This document shows, in pieces, positions 26,601 through 34,628 of a stretch of DNA of 64,000 nucleotides (position 1 is its first letter; the number at the start of each line of letters is the position of its first letter). The translations under genes were made by a program, and so were the position numbers. The notes beneath the pieces were generated by a model. The model made no database searches and was not told the DNA's origin. It saw only the letters and a program-made list of their open reading frames with translations. This DNA is from JADKAV01 sp041393775 (lineage in GTDB: Bacteria; Actinomycetota; Actinomycetes; S36-B12; UBA10799): assembly GCA_041393775.1 (NCBI GenBank), contig JAWKJM010000005.1:1-64000 (forward strand), written 5' to 3'.

Positions 26601-27344
26601 GAACCGCAGGTCGACGCCCGGCAGTTCCTGTGCCACCCGCCTGGTGTACCGCAGGAGGATCGGTGACAGGTACGCGTCGACCACCGTGGTGTCGCCACGT
26701 GCGACGAACTTGATGAGTGCGCTGCAGTCATGGCTGGTGGACACCTGCCCGAAGCCCGCCTCCCGCGCCAGTTCGGCGACGAAGTCCTCGTGCTCGTTGA
26801 ACCGGTAGCCATGCATGAGTACCACTGCGGCGCTCGTACAGCCGCTCACCCGCGCCGTTCGCAGGTCCGCCAACAGTGGCTCCGGGCGGGGCCGGAGCAG
26901 CACCGTACCGTCGACGGCGACTCGTTCGTCGACCTCCACGACATGGTCGTAGAGCGGTTCGGGCCGGTGGATGGCCAGATCGAACAGGCGCGGCCGGTTC
27001 TGGTACCCGATCCGCAGGGCGTCTGCAAAACCTCGCGTGATGACCAGCGCGGTCGCGTCGCCATGTCGTTCGAGCAGGGCGTTCGTGGCCACGGTGGTGC
27101 CCATGGTCACCGACGCGATCGTACCCACGGGGATGGATCCGTCAGCCACCCCGAGCAACCTGCGGATCCCTTCGATCGCGGCGTCATCGTAGGCGTCAGG
27201 GGCCTCGGAGAGCAACTTGCACACGTGCGTGTCGCCGTCGGGATCTGCAGCCACGACGTCGGTGAACGTCCCGCCGCGGTCGATCCAGAATCGCCACCCG
27301 GTCACGGGCCCATTCTGCCGCAGCCGCACCGGGACGCAGGGCAC
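23691..27344 (-). CDS. fused 5-oxoprolinase / hydantoinase (HyuA-HyuB)
   Basis: A 1217-residue fusion that uses ATP to open 5-oxoproline or a hydantoin ring. The HyuA part (about 1-680) begins WIDRGGTFTDVV, the ASKHA-type phosphate loop, and holds FDMGGTSTDV and GGAGGQHACAVA. The HyuB part (about 700-1200) holds RLDFSCAIFDPAGRLVANAP and TNDPFNGGTHLPD. Length matches single-chain oxoprolinases. The start is uncertain: GTG 27344 has GGAG six bases upstream, but GTG 27305 would place the start right at the first strand. The end of the chain is glycine-rich (TPGGGGFGGDG), usual for this family. No partner gene is adjacent. Confidence 0.93.
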   Translation of the reverse strand: MPCVPVRLRQNGPVTGWRFWIDRGGTFTDVVAADPDGDTHVCKLLSEAPDAYDDAAIEGIRRLLGVADGSIPVGTIASVTMGTTVATNALLERHGDATALVITRGFADALRIGYQNRPRLFDLAIHRPEPLYDHVVEVDERVAVDGTVLLRPRPEPLLADLRTARVSGCTSAAVVLMHGYRFNEHEDFVAELAREAGFGQVSTSHDCSALIKFVARGDTTVVDAYLSPILLRYTRRVAQELPGVDLRFMQSNGGLAQATAFRGKDAILSGPAGGLIGSVRTSRAAGFDRVVTFDMGGTSTDVAHFGGELERSLESEVAGVRLRAPMLDIHTVAAGGGSICSFDGSRLRVGPASAGAEPGPASYGKGGPLTVTDCNAVLGLVRPEFFPTTFGPGRDAPLDVTAALHRLEAVRRGLSESTGDTRSPAMLAEGFRNIAVANMANAIKKVSIARGHDVSAYALACFGGAGGQHACAVADELGISSVVIHPLAGVLSAVGMALADTRLLHERSVEVPLSDMTDAELAGLLTEAAGDVTNGLRQQGATGHIEVERHVHLKYVGSDTALPIPHSDSPTLLQDFAAAHHRRFGFTMPDRAVVIDAIAVEAIERSESAQLNLPIGAGAAAVPTAHVPVHLTGQTHDAPVFRRDDLPVGQRIRGPAIIAESVATTVVEPGWQASVLPGGELNLQRVEARPGTVSIGTSVDPVMLEVFNNLFMSVAERMGVTLQQTSRSVNIKERLDFSCAIFDPAGRLVANAPHIPVHLGSMGESVHAIIAEHRQSWQPGDVFATNDPFNGGTHLPDITVVTPVFGEEPDPLFFVASRGHHADVGGITPGSMPPMSRTIHEEGVLLRNIRIVREGVFDEPLVRRILEEAAYPARSPDRNVNDLVAQIAANANGVTELQGLVERFGLAVVRAYMGHVQDNAAECVRRVIDSLDDGHHVAHIDDGAPIEVRVSVDRAARRVVVDFAGTGPARSDNFNAPRAVTRAAVLYAFRCLVDDDIPLNDGCLDPVDLRVPADSLLDPGYPAAVVAGNVEISQVVTDALLAALGACAASQGTMNNLTFGTEDFQYYETICGGSGAGPDFTGTAAVQTHMTNSRLTDPEVLELRHPVRVRHFGVRAGTGGSGLRRGGDGAVRELEFLIPMRVSLLSGRRRVAPFGLHGGGDGAPGRTTLERLDGAVHEMAATESVLVEAGDRLVIETPGGGGFGGDGATDGPDVRSP

Positions 27345-27581
27345 GACAGGCTCCGGCGCTCGCCGCGTGGTCGCCCTTCAGCGTCCTCGGTGTCGTGCTG
27401 GACTTGATCAGTCAACGCCGGTGCAGCCGCGTTCGGGCTGGAGGTATGTCATTGCGCTGGTCGAGCGTACCGTTGTGCCGGCCGGCGCTGAACGTCCCTG
27501 AAATGCACGAGTCGCATCGAAGGTCGCACCGCCAGCACAAGTGCACCGTCAGGCGAGGTTGCCCCAACGTGATTTGGCGGT

Positions 27582-27655
27582 GAGGTTAGAGGACGTTCAC
27601 GAGGTTAGAGAAACCACGCGTGGAATCTCTAACCTCGTGAACGTCCTCTAACCTC
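27582..27655. repeat. interspersed palindromic repeat, locus 6 (core only, divergent arms)
   Basis: Left arm 27582-27611 and right arm 27626-27655 pair perfectly over 30 bases; the 14-base centre contains the palindrome CCACGCGTGG. The flanking modules of other copies are missing. Arm bases differ from the other copies (GTTCAC/GTGAAC instead of GTGCAC, AGGACG/CGTCCT instead of AGATCG) but change together on both sides. The rest of 27345-27720 shows nothing recognisable. Confidence 0.9.
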
Positions 27656-27720
27656 GCTTCGGGAAGCGCAGGGGTCGGCTGGCGGAGTGTGGGTGTGACT
27701 GGTCACCAAAGACCGCCTCC

Positions 27721-28017
27721 TTAGGTCTTGTCTATCGCCCGTGCGGGCTCGAGGATCAATGTGCGGGGACTACCTACCAGGGCAGGCGCGTCGGCCGGTG
27801 TTGCCCAGACCTTGTCCCGCAGGAAGGCCAGGAACGCTTCGGCCTGTTCTCGGCGCTCGAAGTCCAGATCGACCACGAGGTAATGCGGATCATCCACCGG
27901 CTGGGCGATCCGCACAGAGGTCACGCCCCCGGACCGGCGAGCCTGCTCGAAGCGGTCGAACGCTGCGCGCCACGTCGCGAAGTCGGTGATAGCGTGCTCG
28001 ATGTGCAATGTGGTCAT
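27721..28017 (-). CDS. small protein, probable dimeric alpha/beta-barrel fold
   Basis: A 98-residue protein. The pattern LHIEHAITDFATWRAAFDRF then PHYLVVDLDFERREQAEAFL resembles short ferredoxin-like ABM/DUF1330-type proteins that act on small substrates or have unknown roles. ATG 28017 is chosen because the longer frame has a non-protein-like leader. The ribosome site is weak. It ends after the repeat at 27.6 kb and does not clearly belong to an operon. Confidence 0.65.
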   Translation of the reverse strand: MTTLHIEHAITDFATWRAAFDRFEQARRSGGVTSVRIAQPVDDPHYLVVDLDFERREQAEAFLAFLRDKVWATPADAPALVGSPRTLILEPARAIDKT

Positions 28018-28319
28018 GCGCTCAAAGTAGCCCTGCCACGACGGAAGCCGCCATACCCGGTTCTTGGGTTCTTTCGGGCGTAGCCTGCGCCGTGTTGACG
28101 CACTGGACTCAGTCGAGCGGGTGGTGGAACGCCCGCCAGAGCACGTCGACCGCGTTGGCGAACATCGACTGAGGCGGTTCTGGGCCGTGGGCTCGGACAA
28201 GAGCATGGGATCGGCCGATCTCGGGGGTGCCGTGCCCGACGATCACGTGTCCGAGCGCTCGGTCTCTCGCAGCACAATCAGCCGCCTGGGCCACTGGCAC
28301 GCGGTAGGTCGCGCGAGTC
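28018..28319. other. 302-bp gap with no supported gene
   Basis: A minus-strand frame of 63 residues exists at 28109-28300 but has no ribosome site and no recognised pattern. No copy of the repeat family is present and no RNA gene is seen. Confidence 0.5.
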
Positions 28320-29123
28320 CTACTGCGGGGCGGGCCGCCCGCGAGCCCCTGTCCGCTCCCACCATTGCGGCAGGTCGGCGATCGAGTCGAGCACCGCGTC
28401 AGGTGACACGTCGTCGAGGTCGGACGGCGAGAACTTGCCGGTGCGCACGAGAACCCCGGTCAGTCCGGCGTGCTGGGCAGCCTCGACATCAGTCCGGATG
28501 TCGTCGCCGACCATCACCACGTCTGTGAACTGCGGGCCGAGGTCGTCCACCGCTGTCCGGAAGAAGGCGGGATCAGGTTTGCCCAGCACCACAGCGTCGC
28601 GACCGGATGCGTACTCCAGCGCCCGCACGTAGGCGCCGGCATCGAGCCGGAGCCCGTCGCCCGCGCGCCAGAAGCGGGTCATGCCCAGTGCAATCAGCGG
28701 CACGTGGGAGTCGGACATCAGCAGTCGGAACGCGCGGTTGAGCGTCGCGAAGTCCCAGCCCGGACCGAGGTCGCCGACGACCACCGCACCGGCGCCCTGC
28801 TCAGCATCGTGGGGAAGCGGATCCATGTCCGCGAACTCGCCGTTTGTGGCTTCGGGGACGAAGATCGCCGGACGACGGATGTCGTGGCGTCGCAGCCAGG
28901 CTGTTGCGGCGACGGCAGGGGTGAGGATCTGGTCGGGTGTGGCGTCGATGTCCATGCCCGTCAACTTGTCGGCGATCTCCTGGCGCGGACGCGAGGTCGT
29001 GTTGGTCAAGTACCTGAACGGCACGGACTCACTCGTGAGCCACTCGATGCTCGCCGCGGCGCCGTGCACCGGGTTGTCGCCGACGTAGAGGACGCCGTCG
29101 AGATCGATCAGAACCGCGCGCAT
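28320..29123 (-). CDS. HAD-superfamily (IIA) phosphatase
   Basis: A 267-residue NagD-like HAD hydrolase. Motif I is VLIDLDGVLYVGD (nucleophile Asp near residue 7), motif II is RYLTNTTSRP, motif III is the Lys in VLGKPDPAFF, and motif IV is MVGDDIRTDVEAA, all in the right order with a type IIA cap between. The closest pattern is the TIGR01458-type group related to human LHPP/PHYHIPL phosphatases; the substrate is unknown. The start at ATG 29123 is set by GGAGAC upstream and by motif I; the longer frame has no coding character. Confidence 0.9.
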   Translation of the reverse strand: MRAVLIDLDGVLYVGDNPVHGAAASIEWLTSESVPFRYLTNTTSRPRQEIADKLTGMDIDATPDQILTPAVAATAWLRRHDIRRPAIFVPEATNGEFADMDPLPHDAEQGAGAVVVGDLGPGWDFATLNRAFRLLMSDSHVPLIALGMTRFWRAGDGLRLDAGAYVRALEYASGRDAVVLGKPDPAFFRTAVDDLGPQFTDVVMVGDDIRTDVEAAQHAGLTGVLVRTGKFSPSDLDDVSPDAVLDSIADLPQWWERTGARGRPAPQ

Positions 29124-29309
29124 GTCTCCATGATGCGCGGACGCGCAACGGGCGTGCCAGATGTGTCGTCCTGCGGTTCTCTCAAGTTTCGGGTCATGTC
29201 TTCTATCTCCCCGCCGCTCACGCACCTGTTCGGCCGTCACGCATTGCGGTGACGCGGCCCGTGTCCGGTGGCACAATCGAGAGGTGCCGAATGACCCACA
29301 GGAGGCATC

Positions 29310-30017
29310 ATGTTCAGTGACAGGGTGACCGCCCGCGTGGTGGGAGTGCTCTTCATAATCGCGTCAGTGACCTCGATCATCGGGGGGTCGCTGATTCTGC
29401 CCCTCGAGGACTCAGACCCGCTCGGCGAACTTTTCCAGTACCGCAACCAGGTCCGCACCGGGGTACTGTTCGAACTCATCCTGGTCGTCTCGGTCGTCGC
29501 CATCGCCGCACTACTTTTCCCAGTCCTGAAGCGGCGGAATGAGGGTCTCGCGATGGGTTACGTCGCGGCTAGAACCCTCGAGGCGGTCGTCGTGCTCGCA
29601 GGGGCAGCAACAGCGATGATCGCCGTCGGCCTGAGCGAACCAGGGACACCCACGTCCGCCCTCGGGGTCGACGCGCTGGTGGCGATCCGGCACGGCACCC
29701 TAACGATGGGTACGCTCATTCTCTTCGGCGTCGGTGCTCTGGTGCTCTACACCATCCTGTATCGCGGGCGGTTCGTGCCGCGGTGGTTGTCGCTGTGGGG
29801 GCTGATCGGCGCTGCGTTGATCCTGCTGCGCGGCGTGCTTGAGTTGTACGGCGTGGAGATGGCCGGTTGGGCACAGGCTGTTCTTGCCGCACCGATCGGC
29901 CTCAACGAGTTGGTGTTGGCCGTGTGGCTGATCGCCAAAGGCTTCACTGCCCCTCTCGACACCTTAAGTCCGCCGGAAGACCCGTCGACGGCGGCCCAGG
30001 AGGTCCCGCCAGGTTGA
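29310..30017 (+). CDS. DUF4386-family membrane protein
   Basis: A 235-residue integral membrane protein with six predicted helices. The opening TARVVGVLFIIASVTSIIGG, the central VLKRRNEGLAMGYVAARTLE and the later LWGLIGAALILLRG are features of the DUF4386 family, whose function is unknown. The start has AGGAGG seven bases upstream. It is a single gene facing away from the HAD phosphatase gene. Confidence 0.88.
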   Translation: MFSDRVTARVVGVLFIIASVTSIIGGSLILPLEDSDPLGELFQYRNQVRTGVLFELILVVSVVAIAALLFPVLKRRNEGLAMGYVAARTLEAVVVLAGAATAMIAVGLSEPGTPTSALGVDALVAIRHGTLTMGTLILFGVGALVLYTILYRGRFVPRWLSLWGLIGAALILLRGVLELYGVEMAGWAQAVLAAPIGLNELVLAVWLIAKGFTAPLDTLSPPEDPSTAAQEVPPG

Positions 30018-30234
30018 GCCTCGCCGTTCTGGTTGAACAGTCCCGTCCGCGTTTGCCTCAATCCGCCGGTGATCTTGTTGTGTAGGTCGGTGCAGGGGGA
30101 AACGGCCGCCGAAGAACGGGCGTCCCGGACACTTTCAAAGCCGCAAGCAGAGGCATCCTGGTGACGCCCGGTGTGGGTTGCGTTCAGCGTCCGATAGGCC
30201 CCATCGAACGAGGCGATCTCGATTCGAACCAACC

Positions 30235-30617
30235 CGAAAACGGCTCGTGTACTGGCCACGGGAGTTGGCCGCGAGGTTAGAGAACGCGCACCAGGTTAGT
30301 GAATGCACATGTGGCTTCTCTAACCTCGTGCACGTTCTCTAGTCCGAAAATGGCTGGTGTACTCGGTAGCGGCAGGAGTGGGCCTCGAGGTTAGAGAATG
30401 GTCGCGAGGTTAGAGATCGTGCACGAGGTTAGAGAATGCACGTGTGGCTTCTCTAACTTGGTGCACGTTCTCTAACGCGAGCGGTTTCCGCCCGGCATTT
30501 CCCCGTCTGAACGGGCGGCCGGCCACGGCCATGGACGACTAACGCGAGCGGTTTCCGCTCGGCATCCTCCCGTCTGAACCGGCGGCAGGCCCGGCTATGG
30601 ATGACCAACGCGAACGG
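30235..30617 (+). repeat. interspersed palindromic repeat, locus 7 (two tandem forward units)
   Basis: Unit a: left arm 30276-30303, loop TGCACATGTGGC 30304-30315, right arm 30316-30343. Junction TCCGAAAATGGCTGGTGTAC at 30344-30363 and iterons lead to unit b: left arm 30409-30436, loop 30437-30448, right arm 30449-30476. Two successive GC-rich modules follow (30473-30540 and 30541-30610), showing their ~65-bp period. The stretch 30018-30234 and the 190 bp before the next gene hold nothing recognisable. Confidence 0.9.
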
Positions 30618-30795
30618 CCGGGCCTGACCCGGGCCGGGGAGGTCGAACGCGAACACGCGCAGTCTCATCCGAGGCGGACGCGTTCGTGTTCGATTACCTC
30701 AGCAGATGCGCGAGCCTCAGGCGGCCCGATTCTCGCTGCGGCGGTTGCCGCATGGTCTCGACGCGGTGGGTCGAAACCCGCTCCGGCAGACCGCA

Positions 30796-30801
30796 TACCC
30801 T
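30796..30801 (+). promoter_or_regulatory. -10 element for a leaderless L,D-transpeptidase mRNA
   Basis: TACCCT followed by six bases and the GTG start at 30808. The same hexamer and spacing precede the alpha-galactosidase gene. Confidence 0.4.
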
Positions 30802-30807
30802 GACCCC

Positions 30808-31533
30808 GTGATCTCCGTGCTGATGCTGATGGCCTTTCCGGCGGCCATCCAGCAGGCCCGCCCCGACCCCACGCGGCAGGTGATCGTGGTCACGTCGAAG
30901 CGATGGCGCAGTCAGCGTGCGATCCTGCACCGCTTCCGTCGCGTGGATGGCAGGTGGGTGCAGGTCGGCCACCGAGCCCGGGCATGGCTGGGTGTCAACG
31001 GTTTCGCCGCCAGTAAGAACCGCATGCAGAACAGCGGCCAGACACCCGCTGGCGTGTTCAGTCTGCCGCAGGCTTTCGGAGCATTTCGCAAAGGCGGGAC
31101 GCGACTGCCCTATCACCGGATCACCGCGCACTCATTCTGGCCGTACGATCCGCGTGATCCGCGCACCTACAACGTCTTGCAGACGATCCGGCGGCCGCAC
31201 GCGCGGTGGCGCAACGATGGCGAATGGTCGGAGCGGCTGATCGACTACGGCAGGCAATACCGCTTCGCAGTAGTTATCGGCTACAACCTGCCAAAGGCGG
31301 TGTATCGGGACAAGGAGACCGGGGAGCGACGGACCTACACGCCGGTGCGCACGGACAAGGGCGGCGGCATCTTCTTGCATGTCGCCGACGGTCGGCCGAC
31401 CGCTGGCTGCGTGGCTGTCGGAGCCGTCCAGATGCGAAAGACCATGTTGTGGCTTGATCCGGAGAAGAACCCGCGGATCGTGATGGGCCCTCGTAGCCAG
31501 ACCCGGCACTGGCGCGCGCACGTCGAGCGTTGA
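30808..31533 (+). CDS. L,D-transpeptidase (YkuD-type) family protein
   Basis: A 241-residue exported enzyme predicted to cross-link peptidoglycan or attach proteins to it. It has a short hydrophobic N-terminus (ISVLMLMAFPAA). Later come NSGQTPAGVFSLP, which fits the substrate groove of this group, and the catalytic motif HVADGRPTAGCVAV with His191 and Cys201. The GTG start at 30808 is chosen because the longer frame adds 34 charged residues before the signal and because a -10 hexamer lies six bases upstream. It stands alone. Confidence 0.85.
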   Translation: MISVLMLMAFPAAIQQARPDPTRQVIVVTSKRWRSQRAILHRFRRVDGRWVQVGHRARAWLGVNGFAASKNRMQNSGQTPAGVFSLPQAFGAFRKGGTRLPYHRITAHSFWPYDPRDPRTYNVLQTIRRPHARWRNDGEWSERLIDYGRQYRFAVVIGYNLPKAVYRDKETGERRTYTPVRTDKGGGIFLHVADGRPTAGCVAVGAVQMRKTMLWLDPEKNPRIVMGPRSQTRHWRAHVER

Positions 31534-31758
31534 GCGCCGACTCGACTCTCCCGCCAACCGCTTGCGCCGAAGAACCGGCCGGAGCAAGGACACGCCCGGT
31601 GCGCCCTAAGCTAGCGCCTGCAGCCCGGTCCTGACAGCGGCGTCGCCCTCGGGTTTGGGGGATAATGGGGCGAGAATCGCTGTCCTGCCGGGTGGCGAAA
31701 GTCGTGGTTGAGCCTCTTTCGCCGGCTGCAAGGGTGCTCCGGAGGCTGTGTTCGCACT

Positions 31759-33039
31759 ATGCCAGGACGTTCCCCCTTGGCCGATGAGGTGATGCACGGC
31801 CACTTCCGGCAGGGCCTGCACGTGTTGGCTGTGGCACAACGCGCATTGGCTGACGACCAGATGGCGCCGGCCTCTGACATGCAACTCCTGGGACTGCTGG
31901 CATTCGAGGACCCGCCCCGAGACGGTGTGGCCGCGGCGATTGCGGAGTGCCGACGGGCGGGCGTGCGCTTGGCGATGATCACAGGAGACCGTCCAAGGAC
32001 GGCACGGGCGATCGCTTCCGAGATTGGGTTCACGCTGCCGGATTCACCCGTCGTGCTCGGTAGCGACCTGCCCGAAGACGACGCGGAGTTGGGCGAGGTT
32101 GTCGATCACGACGGAGTGGTGCTAGCACGGATCACGCCCGAGGCCAGACTGCGAGTTGCCTGTGCTTTGCGCTCCCGGGGGAACGTCGTGGCGATGACCG
32201 GAGACGGGGTCAATGACGCACCGGCGCTGCGGGAGGCGGACATAGGCGTGGCTATGGGGACCTCCAGCACCGATGTGGCGCGCGAGGCCGCCGATCTGGT
32301 CCTGCTCGATGACCACTTCGGGACGATTGTCGCCGCAATCAAACAGGGGCGAGGGACGTTCTTGAACGCCCGCCGGTTCCTGACCTATCACCCGACCGAC
32401 AATGTTGCCGAACTGGCGCCCTTCATCGCGTGGGCCGTATCGGCGGCCCACGTCCCGCTGGCCCTGGGAGTGCCGCAGATCCTTGCACTGGACCTCGGAA
32501 CCGACACCCTGCCCGCTATTGCGCTGGGCGCTGAACGACCCGCACCGGAGGTGCTCGACCACCCGCCGGTCTCCGGTGGCTTGCTCGACAGGGCAGTGGC
32601 GGCCCGGGCCTTCGGGGTGCTGGGCCCCAGTGAGGCGGTGATGGAACTCGCGGTGTTCGTGGCGGCGCTCGCGTGGGCGGGCTGGCGCCCCGGCCTCGAC
32701 TGGCCGAGCGGCCACGCACTGCTCGCCGCGTCGGGAGCCGCCGTCCTGACCGTGGTCGTCATGCAGTGCGCGAATGCGTTCGCGGGCCGCAGCCTGCACC
32801 GACCGGTTTGGCAATTGCGGTGGAACGCCAATTGTTTCCTCTTGGTGGCAGTTGCCACGACTGTGGTATTCGCGGCTGTCTGTTTGGGGGTGCCTCTAGT
32901 GGCCGGTCTGCTGAGCCAGGCCACCCCGCCGCCAGCAGTGCTCCCGCTGATCGTCGTGGCGATTCCGGTCTTGTGGCTGGCAGACGCCCTATGGAAGTCG
33001 TGGTCGCGTCGGGGTGGGATTGCGGTCGGAAACACGTGA
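31759..33039 (+). pseudogene. 5'-truncated P-type cation ATPase
   Basis: The frame encodes only the C-terminal half of a P-type ATPase: the end of the nucleotide-binding domain (ADEVMHGHFRQGLHVLAVA), the P-domain hinge MITGDRPRTA and MTGDGVNDAPALREADIGVAM, and the last six membrane helices. The phosphorylation motif DKTGT, the actuator domain and the first four helices are absent, so it cannot pump ions. Homology seems to begin near 31774. An 8-bp inverted repeat (GGCGAAAG 31694-31701 / CTTTCGCC 31716-31723) lies just before. ATG at 31759 is the first usable in-frame Met near the break. An interspersed repeat follows directly downstream. Confidence 0.8.
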
Positions 33040-33055
33040 GACGTGCGAAGGCATT

Positions 33056-33300
33056 CGGCCGGGCGTTCAGGCTGGGGTGAGCTGGTTGGAGATCGCTCGC
33101 ATTAGTCGTCGATGGCCGTGGCCGGCCGCCCGTTCAGGCCGGAAAATTCCGGGCGGAAACCGCTCGGGTTAGAGAACGTGCACGAGGTTAGAGAAGCCAC
33201 ACGTGTGTTCACTAACCTGGTGCACAATCTCTAACCTCCCGACCATTCTCTAACCTCGCGGCCCACTTCTGCGGCGACCGAGTACACGAGCCGTTCGCGT
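33056..33300 (-). repeat. interspersed palindromic repeat, locus 8 (inverted orientation)
   Basis: Two GC-rich modules (33056-33167), then left arm 33168-33195, loop GCCACACGTGTG 33196-33207, right arm 33208-33235 (24 of 28 paired), then reversed iterons and tail to about 33300. It lies between the convergent ATPase fragment and aquaporin gene. Nothing else is recognised in 33301-33470. Confidence 0.88.
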
Positions 33301-33470
33301 CAGTCATCCGGGTCCGCGCTAGGCCAGTGGGAGGCCTCAGAGCCGAACCGGGTCCTGAAGGCCGAACCGGAACCAGAAGGTCTACCCGGAGCCGGTCCCG
33401 AGGTCACCCCGTAGCAGGTGGTCCCGGCGCGCAGACCGCCGCAACTTCATCAGCGGGAGAAACCGCCAAG

Positions 33471-34184
33471 TCAGTCCTCGCGCTCCAGCGCTTCCTCACC
33501 CTCGTCGCCAAGGATGGCCTCGAGCGGCCGAGTGATCCGCCACACGATCACTGCCAGCGCTCCTCCCACGAACGGCGCGATCAGGAACAGCCACACCTGC
33601 TGCAGCGACTCACCGCCCCCGAACAGTGCCGGGCCCAGCGACCGTGCAGGGTTGACCGACGTGCCCGTCAGCGGAACGCCCACCAGGTGAACTGCTGCGA
33701 GCGCCGATCCGATGGCGATACCCGCGAACCCGGGGGCGGCCGCATGGTCTGTGACCAGCAGGACCACGCTCACGAACGCTGCGGTGAGAAGTGCCTCGAC
33801 CAAGAAGGCCCCAAGGGCGTTGGGTCCGTCTCCGCCGAAGGCGTTGGTCCCCAACCCGCCGGTCTCGTCGGTGACGCCACCTGCGTTGACCAGAACCCAC
33901 AGCACGAAGCCGCCCAGGGCCGCGCCGAGGAACTGCGCGATCATGTAGAACCCGGCCTCCTTGCCCTCCTGTCGCTTCGACAGCCAGAAAGCCAGGGTGA
34001 CTGCGGGATTGACGTGGCATCCAGATGTCGGGCCGAGGGAGTAGGCCAACGCGGCCAGGACGACGCCGAACGCGAGCGCGACGGCCAGGGTGCCACTCGT
34101 TGTGATACCGCTGACGGCCGCGCCGACCGCCAGGAAGACCAACAGGAATGTGCCGACGAACTCCGCCGTGAGTTTGCTGCGCAT
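33471..34184 (-). CDS. aqpZ: aquaporin (AqpZ-like water channel)
   Basis: A 237-residue MIP-family channel with six membrane helices and both half-helix motifs: HVNPAV (NPA 59-61) and SVNPARS (NPA 178-180). Arg181 and His166 fall at the aromatic/arginine filter positions of E. coli AqpZ (HLVGVPLTGTSVNPARS), which favours water over glycerol. The acidic C-terminus (DEGEEALERED) is cytoplasmic. Its start lies 27 bp after the zur stop on the same strand, so it may be the last gene of the zinc operon. Confidence 0.93.
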   Translation of the reverse strand: MRSKLTAEFVGTFLLVFLAVGAAVSGITTSGTLAVALAFGVVLAALAYSLGPTSGCHVNPAVTLAFWLSKRQEGKEAGFYMIAQFLGAALGGFVLWVLVNAGGVTDETGGLGTNAFGGDGPNALGAFLVEALLTAAFVSVVLLVTDHAAAPGFAGIAIGSALAAVHLVGVPLTGTSVNPARSLGPALFGGGESLQQVWLFLIAPFVGGALAVIVWRITRPLEAILGDEGEEALERED

Positions 34185-34211
34185 GAAGGTGCCTCTCTAT
34201 CCCAAGACACC

Positions 34212-34628
34212 TTACCGATCCGCGAGCACCTCGCCGGTGTCATGCGCGCACGTGTCGCACAGGCCCAGAATCTCCACCGTGTGTGTCACTTCCGTGAACC
34301 CGAAACGCTCGGCGGTCCGTGTGGCCCAGCGTTCGACCGGCGCCGCCTTGATCTCCACAGTGTGGCCGCACCGCCTGCACACGAGGTGGTGGTGGTGCTC
34401 AGAGCTGCACGACCGGTACAGGGCCTCTCCGTCCTCCGTCAGCAGGACATCCACCTCGCCCGATTCCGCCATCATCGCCAGGCTGCGGTAGACCGTGGTG
34501 AGCCCCACGTTGCTGCCCGATGCCCGCAGTTGCGCATGAATCTGCTGGGCGGTGCGGAAGTCCTTGACCTGGGCCATGAATTCCTCGATCGCCGCTCGCT
34601 GACGAGTGCGTCGCTTGGGTGCTGTCAT
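34212..34628 (-). CDS. zur: Fur-family zinc uptake regulator
   Basis: A 138-residue Fur-family repressor. The winged helix covers residues 1-85 (FRTAQQIHAQLRASG; VGLTTVYRSLAMMAE, the recognition helix). The metal-binding half has HHHHLVCRRCGH and GLCDTCAHD, which supply the structural-zinc Cys pairs and sensing ligands. The gene overlaps the znuB stop by ATGA (34625-34628), so it belongs to the zinc importer operon and is best read as Zur. It should repress the operon when zinc is plentiful; a Zur-box-like site lies before znuA. The start at 34628 is fixed by that overlap. Confidence 0.9.
   Translation of the reverse strand: MTAPKRRTRQRAAIEEFMAQVKDFRTAQQIHAQLRASGSNVGLTTVYRSLAMMAESGEVDVLLTEDGEALYRSCSSEHHHHLVCRRCGHTVEIKAAPVERWATRTAERFGFTEVTHTVEILGLCDTCAHDTGEVLADR

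Noticed and set aside
28109..28300. Minus-strand 63-residue open frame in the gap before the HAD gene
   Set aside because: No ribosome site, no recognisable motif and no coupling to neighbours; kept only as an unannotated gap.
30018..30234. Possible transposase remnant on the minus strand (DLHNKITGGLRQTRTG)
   Set aside because: The string is short, has no catalytic motif and lacks terminal repeats, so it cannot be supported.
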